NCBI GenBank assembly: GCA_029582155.1
Contig: CM055900.1
Location: 46,365,736 to 46,429,735 of the forward strand
Direction: 5' to 3'
Source: Panopea generosa
Taxonomy: Eukaryota > Mollusca > Bivalvia > Adapedonta > Hiatellidae
DNA: 64,000 nt
A model generated the notes under the pieces. It saw only the letters and a list, made by a program, of their open reading frames with translations. It did no database searches and was not told the origin of the DNA. Within the stretch, counting starts at the first letter, position 1. Every line of letters starts with the position of its first letter. Below, one piece after another: positions 22,543 through 34,900 of the stretch. A program made the position numbers and the translations under genes.

Positions 22543-22745
22543 TGGTTTAACGCCATTTTAAACACATTTCATGCTATACATGGAACATCCAGTTTTATTA
22601 GTGGAGAACCTCAAAATGAATTTGAGCAAAAATCACCGTCCTTCCGCAAGTGAATGGCAGGCTTTCTCAGATAAACGTTTTCGAGAGAGCGGGGTTCGAA
22701 CCTTAGCGGTGAGTGGTAACCTCAGACACGGATTTAATCTGATTT
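22543..22745 (-). mobile_element. tRNA-derived SINE, copy 2
   Basis: The minus strand has a good B box ('ggttcgaacccc') near 22696 and an A-box-like 'tgtctgaggttacc' near 22728. It shares the 'cttgcggaaggacggtg' body and the 'aataaaactggatgttcc ... aaaatggcgttaaacc' tail with the copy at 20.4-20.6 kb. Confidence 0.75.
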
Positions 22746-22911
22746 GCAAATTTGACTCGTATGACGTATTTGTCATTTTACATGAATGTGAAAACTAAAC
22801 TTACAGTTTTACGTTTCGTGTTGCGGCTATTAAAGGTTGGTCAGTGTACCTCGACGCATTTCGAATGGAGCTCGTTTCATGTAGCCAGAAAATAGAATTC
22901 TACCTTTGTTT

Positions 22912-23095
22912 GAATATTTAGCGTCATTTTATGCCATCGAGGGCACACAGACGATCAGTTAACTTAGCAGTCTTCCTAGGATAGTAAAGGGTCCTTCAGT
23001 ACTCTAGCATACACGCGTCCGCAATTAACTGGTTACCTTTTCACTTGAATCAGCAGTGAGTGACGAACGACAGGACGAACGACAGTGGTATGCAA
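22912..23095. repeat. Dispersed ~180-bp repeat, copy 1
   Basis: It starts 'gaatatttagcgtcatttta' and matches 25139-25310 in the same orientation. Shared parts include 'gatcagttaac', 'cagtactc' and 'cacttgaatcagc'. It is probably another SINE family with a tail akin to the SINEs at 20.4 and 22.5 kb. Confidence 0.7.
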
Positions 23096-23769
23096 TTTTG
23101 TAAATCAGTTATGCTTCACTATCGTTGTACCGATACTAATAAACTGTATTCATTATTGAAGAAATGCTTTAGGGAGAATACTAGGTAAGTGTCTGTCATT
23201 ACAAAGTGTATTAGATGAGGCTAAGGATACGCAATAATGGCTATGCTATTCTCTTTCGTGCCAAACCTTATAACATGTATAAGGAAAGGCAATAACATTG
23301 TATTCTATTTATCCTTTGAATAAGCAAATAACATTTTCAACAAACAGGGGATTGATCTAGCAGAACAAAACATACAATACAAAAATAACAATCAAGTTCA
23401 TTTATTTGTTTTGTATTTTAATAAATGGTTATAAAACAAATAATATTTGTTTGTTTTCATAACATATCGATCGTGTTTGACCAGTTAAAAAATAAATTGA
23501 TGTCATAATTTAAGTCGATAATATTGTTGGCATGGGTCGAAACTTCTCGGGCACTAAAATTTACACGAAGACATCCAAGTAATCTGAAATTGAAGTCTAC
23601 TTAGTTACCTGCCATATAAACCTACATTTAATATGTTACCCTTTTATCATATCTAATGTTGACTGATGATAAGATAAATACCAGTTATGATACTGTTGTC
23701 CAAATATGCAACGATTCATCATCGCCATTCAGTCAAAAATTTTGAAAACTGATTTCTATTTTCATACCC
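23096..23769. other. Non-coding region
   Basis: AT-rich with no recognised feature. Confidence 0.4.
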
Positions 23770-24690
23770 ATTATGTAGTCGGTATTCAGTAAACGCTTTG
23801 AAATACTGTATTAATTTTTATAAAGATTATTTACTGTTACCCAAATACGGACCAAAGTCGGTATTCAGTAAACGCTTTGAAACTCTTATTCAAACTTCAT
23901 TAATATTTTTCACTGTTACCCAAATACGGACCAAAGTCGGTATTCAGTAAACGCTTTGAAACACTGTATTTCTTTTTATAAAGATTATTTACTGTTACCC
24001 AAATACGGACCAAAGTCGGTATTCAGTAAACGTTCTGAAACACTGTATTTTTTTTTATAAAGATTATTTACTGTTACCCAAATACGGACCAAAGTCGGTA
24101 TTCAGTAAACGCTTTGAAACACTGTATTTTTTTTATAAAGATTATTTACTGGTACCAAAATACGGACCAAAGTCGGTATTCAGTAAACGCTTTGAAACAC
24201 TGTATTTATTTTTATAAAGATTATTTTCTGGTACCCAAATACGGACCAAAGTCGGTATTCAGTAAACGCTCTGAATCACTGTATTTATTTTTATAAAGAT
24301 TATTTACTGTTACCCAAATACGGACCAAAGTCGGTATTCAGTAAACGTTCTGAAACACTGTATTTATTTTTATAAAGATTATTTACTGTTACCCAAATAC
24401 GGACCAAAGTCGGTATTCAGTAAACGTTCTGAAACACTGTATTTATTTTTATAAAGATTATTTACTGTTACCCAAATACGGACCAATGTCAGTATTCAGG
24501 AAACGCTTTGAAACTCTTATTCAAACTTCATTAAGATTTTTCACTGTTACCAAAATACGGACCAAAGTCGGTATTCAGAAAACGCTCTGAAACACTGTAT
24601 TAAAGTTGATAAATATTTTTCACTGTTACCCAAATACGGACCATAGTCGGTATTCAGTAAACACTTTGAAACACTGTATTAATGTTTATG
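23770..24690 (+). repeat. 79-bp tandem array, ~12 copies
   Basis: The core 'gtcggtattcagtaaacgct' recurs at 23778, 23858, 23936, 24015, 24094, 24172, 24251, 24330, 24409, 24488, 24568 and 24646. Spacings are 78-80. The central copies are nearly identical, and two carry a variant 'ctcttattcaaacttcatta' segment. It is a satellite-like minisatellite, not a CRISPR array, because the whole unit repeats. Confidence 0.97.
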
Positions 24691-25138
24691 AATAAAAAAC
24701 ATAATTTTCTACTAGTATCATATCTGCTGTTACTATATCTGATACTGTTGCCCGAATACGTTTATAGCCATTATTCGATAAATAGTTTGAATCATTTTAT
24801 TCCCTTTTTAAGATGAACCTAGCCATTGTATGTGATAAAAATCATTTTGTCAATTAGTGGTCGAGAGTGGTACTTACAGACACCAGACACTAACCTCTTT
24901 TCCGTACTGGAAAGGCTGTACATGACAGGAAATAACCAGCTGGACACTATAGCAATAAAAGTGAAACCCACACCGAGCTAAGCAACAACTGTATATATTG
25001 TTATGTTGTTATTAGAATGGATTGTACAACGGAGACAGCTGATTTCTAAAAGGCCAGTGGCATTATTTTCAGTAACTGTTATTGCCAGTGCGATTACATA
25101 GTTCAGTCATTCATCTGAAAAATCGAAAGTTTGGTTGA
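24691..25138. other. Non-coding region
   Basis: No supported feature. Confidence 0.4.
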
Positions 25139-25310
25139 TTGAATATTTAGCATCAGTTTTATGCCATCCAGGGCTAACTGAAGATCAGTTAACCTAACCG
25201 CTGTTTCCTGGGATCCTGAAATGTTAACCAGTACTCGAGCACACCCCATCTCCGTAAGTAACTGATAACTTTCCCACTTGAATTAGCGGTGAGAGACGAA
25301 TGATAATAAG
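25139..25310. repeat. Dispersed ~180-bp repeat, copy 2
   Basis: Second copy of the repeat at 22912-23095, same orientation, about 2.2 kb away. Confidence 0.7.
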
Positions 25311-26811
25311 ACACAATGTCGTATATCAATCATCATGGAGTCTTTTGACGGGCGGAGATTCTACAAATTATATAACGGTTTTGTCCCGAATGACAAAGAC
25401 ATTTATCTGTTCTATATCTAATTCCGTTGATCCTCAAGGTCATCCTCATCCCACCATTTTCAATATAGTAAAAATCCCAAATCTATACCGATTCCCTGAA
25501 ATTCTCATTCTTTACAAGTATCATCCCATTGATCTTGGGGACAATTAACGACTTCTGGACTTGAACTGTGTATGCTGTCATTTATTTTTATGACAGCTAC
25601 CACTTACCCTCTGCTAATCGTTTTACTTCTTAAAGCGACTTCGCATATACCTACTTCTTATTTTTGTTCGTTTAATCTATGCAAAGTTGCCATCACCCCA
25701 CCTACCGTGATGCCCGGCATTGAGCGTGAGCAGTATCGATAGATAGGTAGATAGATAGATTGACTTTATATTTGAATAATCTTAGTAAAGTAGTAATATA
25801 TAATTATAGAATAGTATATGGAGAGAAGTCTAAAATTAAGGAAGTTAATTGTGGGCATTAAACTGATTGAACAAATTATAAATATATTCAAACTTAATCA
25901 ATGAAATTAAATCCTTCTTATTTCATTTTAAAGTAGAAACTTGTCGTACGTTTACTTTAATGAAACTCATGAAAATATTTGTAAATATACTCTATTTCTA
26001 AAAATTATATATTTACATGATCCAAATATAAATATTGGTATATCCAAATATATATTTTGTAAAGCGGTATATATTTTTTTCGCCCATTCGTAGTCATATA
26101 TGGCTAAAAGTGTAACACATATACTATTTCCATCCTTTTTATTATTTTATAAAACATATAATTATTAAATTGATAAAGTTATAATTTTAAGGATTTTTAA
26201 TCACATTTTCAAAACTGAACTAGGGTTATATTAGATTGTAAATAAATTCTTAAATATGAATTTCCAAATAGTAATACCTGGATATTGATATTTCCATGTG
26301 ATTAAACGAACGTGTATATGCGTGTAAATAAAGATCGATTTCAACCATTCAACCTAAATGAATTGAAGTTGCACTTCGTAATAAGGGGAGTAAATCGTCT
26401 TATTTTTTTATTGTTCACTATATTGTGTTCCCTCCCTTTGGATTATGTGACGCGCTTGAAAAAAAATCAATGTAATGAACACGACATTTAATTACACATT
26501 CGAGAATATAATCATTTCTAACACTATTGTTTAGAATATATATTATTTTACATTTTCGCGTCATCATCAGCAAAACTTTATATATTAAGTAAGTTCATGA
26601 TAGCTATCTACTTAAGTACTACTATCTACTTACATAACAGTATCATATTCTAGGTCAATTGTATAGTGTGATACCCAACTAACTCACAACTTACTGTCAC
26701 CGTACAAAAGTTCACTAAATTTAGACAATGGTGTGAGACGGTTGTATGTTCTCTTATCAAATAGTTTGTTCGATGGTTTTATGGTTTCGTGATTATGACC
26801 GACATTAACTT
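25311..26811. other. AT-rich non-coding region
   Basis: No coding signal. A short GATA-type run lies near 25735-25760. Confidence 0.4.
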
Positions 26812-26838
26812 CCCCCCCCCCCCCCCCCCCCCCCCCCC
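26812..26838 (+). repeat. Poly-C tract (27 C)
   Basis: An uninterrupted cytosine run. Confidence 0.97.
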
Positions 26839-27591
26839 AGCATGCGGAGTTCATGGTACATATACATTCATTTCCCAGTTAACACACAGCAATGTTTTAA
26901 GATGACAGAACTTTGAGAACAAATATCAGACTACTATAACTGTATGAAAATTCATGACATATTCATGTCTGTAACAAGATGCTCTTGCGTAACATGAAAG
27001 TGTTACACGAGCAATTACACCACATATGAGCCTCATATGTGTTATATGAAACACGTCATATGATAATCATACAAAGAAGTCATATATAATTTTTGTAGAC
27101 ATGTTTCGTAAATCATATACATGGGAATCGTTCGGTTATGAACGGATTCTCCTATTAGAGTCGAAAGACAGGACTAGCACGGAACTCGTTTTACATGAAT
27201 TTTACATGATGCTTTTTATATGAGATCATATCAAACAAATACTATATGGTGCTCAAATGGTAACTATATATACAATCCTCATAGGAGAAACATAGGTCGC
27301 TCAATTTCCTATTTATATCAGTCCTATAATAAGTTAAGTGATTTGACATATCGTAGCAAGTGTTCCTAAAATTATAGTAGGATTAAACACATTTAAATGA
27401 ATCTGAAACTATATATATATATACTTATTACATACTATATTTATGTTTTTATTTTTAAGTTCGAGGAAACAGTCCCGTTGTCTGTTTACGTTTTGAACGA
27501 ACACTCCTATCGCACCATATATCCCATTTACTGGCACGCACACACGTTTAGACCTTTACACCTAATACCCATAATTTTAAAAGAACAACTT

Positions 27592-27593
<2 letters not shown>

Positions 27594-27644
<51 letters not shown>

Positions 27645-27717
27645 CACGCGCACGCACGCACGCATGCAAGTACTTATGCACGCACACAAACACACGTTCT
27701 CTCTCTCTCTCTCTCTC

Positions 27718-27783
<66 letters not shown>

Positions 27784-27785
27784 GA
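27594..27785 (+). repeat. (CT)n microsatellite
   Basis: Two long CT runs are separated by a CA/GC-rich bridge at about 27641-27695. Open frames across it encode only Ser-Leu repeats. Confidence 0.97.
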
Positions 27786-27839
27786 ATTTTAAAGCTAGTA
27801 AATTGGTCCATATAGTAAAACTTGTTTCATATTTTTAAG

Positions 27840-28434
27840 AAATGGCTACTGGTTGACAGTTCACTGTGGAGACAGAGTACTTCACAGTGGACAGACTTTG
27901 GATGCGTTTCTACGGAGTCCACGTATTGTAACAATAATAAACACATTGAAAGCGCGGAAAACCATGCAACAATATCAACACGCTGTATTATATCCACCGG
28001 ATGGGAGCAGTACTGACTTAAGTAAATGGGATGTATCGCTATTGTGTACGATTATCAAGAACACGTGTTTAGTGAGTAAGTCAGCCAAAACAAATATTGA
28101 AAAACTAAGACAAGAAAGGAATCAAATGTTATACATCTATCAACTTGGCTGATTATACTGCCAAAGAACAAACTGCTTGCATCTGCATAATGAATATTTT
28201 CCGTCAGTGTAACGATGCAGCATATGAAAGGGAAGTTCTAGATACAATTGATAAGATAAAGACACAAGTCTTGGAAATACAACTCACCATTGATATGTTT
28301 CAACAAGCAGTTAAAAGAAACAACTAACTACAAGCACTTAATGAACAAATGAATACAGTAATTGGAAAAGTTGAATTTATTCAGGAGAACGTCGATTTTT
28401 TTGTTAGGGAATTACAAGATTAGAGCCAATAAAG
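27840..28434 (+). pseudogene. Exon 1: DZIP3-like HEPN domain and coiled coil
   Basis: The acceptor 'atttttaag' ends at 27839. Frame 1 encodes 'LDAFLRSPRIVTIINTLKAR', then 'AVLYPPDGSSTDLSKWDVSL' and 'LCTIIKNTC', the core helices of DZIP3-like HEPN domains. The HEPN R-N-x4-H site reads 'ERNQMLYI', so the usual histidine is missing. A +1 shift at 28143-28152 moves to frame 2 ('ADYTAKEQTACICIMNIFRQ'). A coiled coil then runs through a TAA at 28325 to 'IGKVEFIQENVDFFVRELQD'. A further shift near 28421 reaches frame 3 and the donor at 28435. HEPN proteins are commonly RNases or RNA-binding, and the lost histidine argues against catalysis. An ATG at 27842 in frame 2 could be a remnant of the true start. 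Confidence 0.75.
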
Positions 28435-29540
28435 GTGACCCAAAATCAAAGACAAACAAATCTTCAAACGAAACACAGTACTATAGCGTTCCTACTTCTC
28501 CTACACAAAATTCCTCGGAAGTGCAATACCAACAAACAGGAGTAGATATAGTATATAGTCGAACGCCATTTTACGAACACATGGCGTTTTATAATGAAAA
28601 AAGTATATACCTGTTTTATATCACAGTATCACGCTTATATACCGTTCTTACTATTTCATTGAATTTTGACGTTAACTGTTCCAACAGGAAAGTTTTTAAA
28701 CGTTTATAAATAGTATAATTAGAAAATAACAACTCTGTTTTCTAAATATTCGGGCTTTCTCAAATTATTTGTAACTGCTACAAATTTTAAGTAGAATGTT
28801 CAAAAATGAGTAACATATTGACTAAATTTCCTGTTGGTAAATGACATCGCATCATTTCCCGCACTAAAGATGTCATGTCACAATTGAACTGAACACATTA
28901 AATTTTAGTTTGAGAGTAACTTATGATAACGGACAAGAGCATGAAAACAAAGCTGTTCTTTTCAAATTATACTATCGTGACTTCCATTTGGGTGATATCA
29001 TGAGTATAGTTTATGAATAGATCTACATTTAATATCCATGATGTGACCAAGTAATGTACATGTTAAGAACGTAATATAATCAGATGGTCTACATGTAATG
29101 TTCAAAATGATTTGCATGTTTGTAAGTGTTTGCATCTGATCCAGGCACGTTTTGTTCATGGCGTAATCACGTAATGTCCCTTGTGTTGTACGGAACGCAA
29201 ATAACTTGCATTAACCTTAATAAAATCACGATACGATAAAGGTCTTCACTGGTTGAGCATAATGTTAACATACCACGAAGCCGACATGTATTGATGTTGT
29301 TCGTATGTGATGTTAACACCTGTTAATAAGACACATATAAGGACTGTATTTAAATGAAGACCTGTCGCAAACAAAGCGTATTTATTTCTATAAATGATTT
29401 ACAATGCTATTTCAGTTAAAAGTGTCCGTTTAATGACTTGACTTTTATTTGGGGACCAAACTTTTGTGATTGAATGGAGTTACATGAGAATTAAGCATAC
29501 TTTTATAATGTAAACGCATCTGTTTTGACTCTGATTTCAG
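28435..29540 (+). other. Intron 1 of the HEPN-nSTAND relic
   Basis: The 1,106-nt intron runs from 'gtgacc' to 'ctgatttcag'. It contains no coding signal except a Ser/Thr/Gln-rich continuation of frame 3 just past the donor (to about 28560), which could be retained linker sequence. Confidence 0.55.
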
Positions 29541-29585
29541 GATATGCTTCGAGTTTGTTTCGTGAGCAAGCAGGAATTAAAACAC
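29541..29585 (+). pseudogene. Exon 2: 45-nt micro-exon
   Basis: It is flanked by a strong acceptor (ctgatttcag) and a strong donor (gtaagt). In the only phase that links both neighbours it reads 'YASSLFREQAGIKT', with split codons on both sides (phase 1 to phase 1). It joins the coiled coil to 'QLRKLLEQESRFV' of the NTPase exon. Confidence 0.6.
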
Positions 29586-30613
29586 GTAAGTTTCATTAAG
29601 AAATGAATTTTTAACGTTTATGAGACTTGCATATAACATGTTCAAAGTAAGTACATTCAAAACAGGTTCATGTAAATATTGCTCATGGCATGAAAGTTCA
29701 TATCTCATGAATAAGCAACAAAAAGGTTCACTAATTATATTTGTATCTTTAGTGCATTCGATTAACACACCATGTCCTTTTTCACATTTATCTAGCACCG
29801 ATGTATTTATATAAAGTATATGTTACATCCATAAGTTAAATGACGTCAGAAATTGTTAATAAATATGACAGTTTTGAAGTTATGACTAAATTCAAATCTC
29901 GAACAAAGTTGATTGTATCTAACTTTATTATGTCCGGAGCTAAAATGTCTGTTCTTCAGTATGCGTTCATTGGAAAAAATGAACGTCAACACTTGGACAA
30001 CGATGAAGAAGTTATGTCCCGAATGTAAATATTGACACATATAAAAGGCAGGACGTTACGACAACGTTTGATGGCAAATTGTGTGATTAGTGTAATATTT
30101 CCTAAGCAGGTTATGCTTGTAACAACAGGTATTGGAAATAATATGGAAATATAATATTGATACGTTTGTTGAGCAAATAATAATATGCACCAGTTAGTGT
30201 CAAAAAACATATGAAGATACTTTTTAAGCAAGAGGGTAATTAAGCATTTTCTTTCATACTTGCCAATAACATGAATGCTTAGTGTTTAACGGCCTATTGG
30301 CCATTAGTCAATAATGACTGTGAGACAAGTACATTCTGTAAGCACATACCCGTAGAAACATATATTTAAGTTTTAAAAATTACTTGCCAAATTGAAAATA
30401 ATTAACTACACAGAATCAATTGTAAACACAATTACAAAGATTAGATATATTTAAACATTAGTTGTTTATTTACTCCAATACATTTTTGTTTTTCATTAAG
30501 AAAATTAGACACGGTCTTGATAATCTTTGTAATTTCGGTATTGTTTTTATCATGGTGTATCTTCTGTAATAGCCATTATTATCATGGAATTGTATTTGTT
30601 CATGTATTTGTAG
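29586..30613 (+). other. Intron 2 of the HEPN-nSTAND relic
   Basis: The 1,028-nt intron runs from 'gtaagt' to 'tatttgtag'. No coding signal was recognised. Short open frames on both strands near 29.6-30.0 kb are unremarkable. Confidence 0.55.
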
Positions 30614-31931
30614 GGCAATTGAGGAAACTTCTGGAACAGGAGTCAAGATTCGTCCACACCAAACCGTTTCAACAGATTGAAGAAATGTTGAAGTCTGCTG
30701 TGAACGTTATTATTAGTGGTAGACCGGGTGAGGGTAAAACAAGTGCCGCATATGAATTAATGAGAACGTATGGACAGTGTAGTAAATGTAATGAAATTGA
30801 CTCACATGATGATATTATATTTCTGGAACCAAATATGTTTGATTTTGTTTTTATAGACGACTTGTTTGGCCAGCATGATGTTGACGAGAGTAAGGTAAAA
30901 GTATGGGTTCCAGTCTTAGAAAAGCTCCAAAACTTGCTAAGAGCAAATGCTTTCAAGTTGATAATTTCGTCCAGAGAAATAGTTATTAATGAATGTAAAG
31001 ATCACATTTTATACAATTTGATATGTTTTCGAACAAGGTTTTGATCTCGTCTGAAAATCTGAGTGATGAAGAAAAGATGATTATTTTACAGGCCGCATTA
31101 AAAAGCAAAGCTCGTTCTCTTACTGATGATGAAATGCTTACTTGTATAGGGAATTGTAGATCTGACATAGGTTTCCCCTATCTGTGCTTTCTTTTCGCGT
31201 CAAATGAAGAGTTCTTCCAAGAAAAACAACACTTCTTCCAACGGAGTCTTGTAGTAACCGATAACTTGTTACTACGGCTGCAGCCTTTTAAGTTACTGGC
31301 TTTATGGTATATGTGGATAAAGGGGTATGCCTGCCGTAAAGATGAGCTGTTCAACGTTTCTCCTGAAAATATGGAACTTCTCAAAGACATAAGGCAACAA
31401 GTTGAAAATCGATCGACTGACAGTATAAGCCATTTATTAAATGATATCAAAAAGAAATTGGACATAATGAAAAATATATGTATAGTTGAATCGAAAGGGG
31501 AATACAAGTTTTTGCATAATTCTATATACCAGTCGATAGGATTGCATTTTGCACATCATGGTTATGCTCCAACTGTTATAATGTCAAGTACGCTAGATTT
31601 CTTCATGGAATGTTTTCGGTTAAAAAGCAATGATGTAAATAGTGTTATCTTTCTAACGGAAAAGTTGTACCCAACTTTTGTACAGAGAATAATCATAGAA
31701 ATAATGGAAAAGGGCTATTATAGAGAAATTGTTCAACACCCTTGTATCACAGAACCTGTGTTGAATGTTCTAAAAAGAACACTGTCGACAAGAAAAATAC
31801 TGGATACATTTTTATGTACAGGAGTGGAAACAAATATGCGTTGTCCAGAAAATATAACCTTTTTGGAAGGAATACTTGAAACAGCGATAAAGGAATCATA
31901 CAACTTTTTGAAAAAAGTAATAAAACCTTAA
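30614..31931 (+). pseudogene. Exon 3, part 1: nSTAND3-type P-loop NTPase
   Basis: It starts 'QLRKLLEQESRFVHTKPFQQ', the typical lead-in to nSTAND3 domains. Walker A is 'GRPGEGKTS' at 30718-30744. Walker B is 'FDFVFIDDLFG' at about 30838-30870. A sensor-like 'KLIISSREI' lies at about 30955-30981. A single-base frame change near 31022 moves from frame 1 to frame 3 ('ENLSDEEKMIILQAALK'). A winged-helix-like part follows ('LQPFKLLALWYMWIKGY'), then 'KGEYKFLHNSIYQSIGLHFA'. These match the order expected of nSTAND3. All three NTPase motifs are preserved. The frame ends at TAA 31929. Confidence 0.8.
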
Positions 31932-34900
31932 TGTATTCATACAAAGAAAACGACTTGCAAAAGATGTTTCATGTTATACACGGCATATAGAGGCGCATGC
32001 AAAGGTGGAAATACTTTAGCTCTTTTAAAACTGAATTTTGTCGAAATTGACAATAAGCTACTTGTGAGTGCAGTTGAAAGTAGAAGTAAAGTTATTGTCG
32101 ACAGAATAGTGAAACGTTTAGGTTCTGTCTGTCCATCTGAAACGCAAAAAAGGTTACTTAAGTCTATTGAGTTGGGGTCTTTTGAGATATTTTTGTATAT
32201 TCGGAATACATTGGGGGAGTGATAAAAATCGACTGTCTCCACGAAGCTGTAAAAAAACAACATATAGAACTTTTAGACCACATTGCACTCGAACTAACCA
32301 ACAGTGGACATGTTTATACTGAGATACAACAAATACGTCTGTTTGATGATGTTGACAATTTTAATGTCTACCAAATTTTGTCCAAATACAATATTTTACC
32401 AACAGAGGAAAACATAGCAACATACATAAGTCAAAATAGACATCAATTACTTTAAAGATATAGTTTTTGATTTTGAGGTCAAACAAGCAGACTTATCAAA
32501 AGTAATAAAAGCAACGCCATCTTCAAATGACTATTTTATTTTTAGTTGTGTTCTTAGCCCAAGAGAATATATAACCGATGCGATTTTAAAAGATGACTTG
32601 GAACGTGTGAAACGTGTCATTGAATGTCATAACTCTATTGGTATTTGTTATCCATCAAAACCGTGGGTGTCAAGAGCTATATCATATTTTTCTGCAACAC
32701 CCTTCAGTGTTTCCATTCTATATTGCCATGCTGCACAAGGGTTTTATTCCCAATGATAATATTTTATATTTCGCGGTTCAGACAAACAGTCTTGATGTTG
32801 TACAGGAAACAATTTCCAAAATGAAAATCAACGGGAAATTTAATTGCAAAACTAAGACAATAAAGAGGGCTTTGCTAGTGTCTGTCCATTCACAAGACAT
32901 ATACAACTATTTAATAGCAGAAGGTATAAAGCCGTCTTATTACCACGTGTTGTTCGTGGCAGAATGTGGAAAAGATGATGCTGACGCAGTTGCCAAAAAT
33001 GTATTTTCAATTCTAAAAGCAAGAGACATAAAACCCCACAATTAGGACATCATGGGCATGGCTTTGTTGGCATTATTAGGGCAACTAAATCTGTACCATT
33101 GCATACGTACAGAAGGCGGTATACAGTTACCACCATATGTATTAAGTGCAGCTATAAAAAGAGACTGTATAGACGACCTGCGATTTGTCATTAATGAAAT
33201 GAAATTATAATCCGTTTGGCCCCCTGTCGAGACAGACATAATGAACGCACTAGGAAGTTGTTTTTATATACCAGACTTCTTTCAGGAACTGATGACGTCA
33301 TATGATATACAGCATGTAACCGTGTTTTCTATTCTCGCGGCTGTCAGACAGAAAAACTTAGAAATCCTAAAACAATCAATTGGAATACTTAAAAAGAATA
33401 ATAGCTTGGACGTAAATGACGTTATCGTTTAGCTTGCCGTTTTAGAAGCAACTGGTAATAATGAAGTTCACACTTTTCTTGAAAGAGAGGGCATATGTCA
33501 TATGGGAATTTTTTAAAAAAGTGTGAAATAAAAAAATGCACAGTTTATATGTCATGTTATGTTAATGTTGCAATCAAACGGTAAAGTTGATGAATTTGTC
33601 ATAGATCCATGTTCAGTGAGACTAGCATTTGAGACACCCAACATCCTTGAAATGATTTTGAAATCTCCTGATTTGTGTACATCAAAACTACTTTTGATTG
33701 CAACCGAAAATCTTCAACCAGATGTGGTTAAAATGATAATGTGCTGTTTAAAAGAGAGAAATATATTCAAACCGGATGATGAAAATTTAATCCAAGCTGT
33801 CGTTGCTTCAGTAAACTATACAGACATGTTAAAGTATCTTCTTGAAGAAGGAGTATCACCGTCCATGGAAAGGATTCATGGCTTTATTGAAAACGGAACA
33901 AAGGAAAATGTGATAGAGGCTATTCGATGTTTGTTTGAGTATGAATTATTGGACTTTTTAAGTCCTCATGTTGACAGTGTTCTTGAAACACTGCTAGCTA
34001 ATGGATATTTAGATTTATGCGAACAAATGATGGTTTATTATAATTTACACCATCGTTCCGCTTGCTGGAAAAAGTTGTTGAATTCGGGGAACTGCGAAGT
34101 GTTCAATTTGTTTTAGATGAATTATCATTTGAAATTTTGAGTGAGAACAGGGATGCATTTGGGGATTTAATGGAAAAGTCCTTTATACATTTCCCAATAT
34201 ACCAACTGCTTTCTAAACGTGGTATGAAACCCAATTCAAGATGCATTCTTAAAGCAGTGGAACTTAACTATAAAGAAACTGTTCTTGAAGTTGTGAACGA
34301 TTTTCTGTCAGAACACAAATGGTCTTGCAACAATTTGAACTTGCAACTTGCTGTTGCAAAGTCAAAAGCTGACCCTGCTATTTAAGACATTTTAAGAGAA
34401 CCAGTCAAAGAGGCACTTTAAAGTCTAATTTCGACTACATTTCAAAAATGTGATAGCCGAGAATTACAACATGTTCTCGATACCAATGATATTTTCTGTG
34501 GGGAGATTATTTCAGAAGTTCTTTGTGATGTTTGCGTAGTTGGAAGTAGTGTTCCTGGGGATCTGGTGGATATTTAGCTGAATCACTTAGATTGTAAATC
34601 GTGTGAATTTTCAAATGGAAAAGTATAACGTGCAGTGTTTCGCAAAGATCTACATCAGCTAACCCGCGTTATATATTATTTTAAACAAAACAACGCCTGG
34701 AACCCCAACATTAGGACATCGATAAGAGCGCTAGAAGAATCATTTTACTTGAATCAGGAAATAACAAGCATTTGCCTTATGAGTAATGCCGTTATTCCAA
34801 ATGCATTTTGTTTATTCTATGCAATGCAACATAAAATGTCGAACATAGTAACATAAATACTACATACCTGGGCGGTGGGAGAATATGAATCATATTCATA

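Noticed and set aside
23770-24690. CRISPR-like regular spacing
   Set aside because: The entire 79-bp unit is repeated, with no unique spacers, and the genome is eukaryotic.
27397-27792. 131-codon open frame ending in Ser-Leu repeats, just upstream of the HEPN exon
   Set aside because: The second half is the (CT)n microsatellite and the first half has no domain or splice support.
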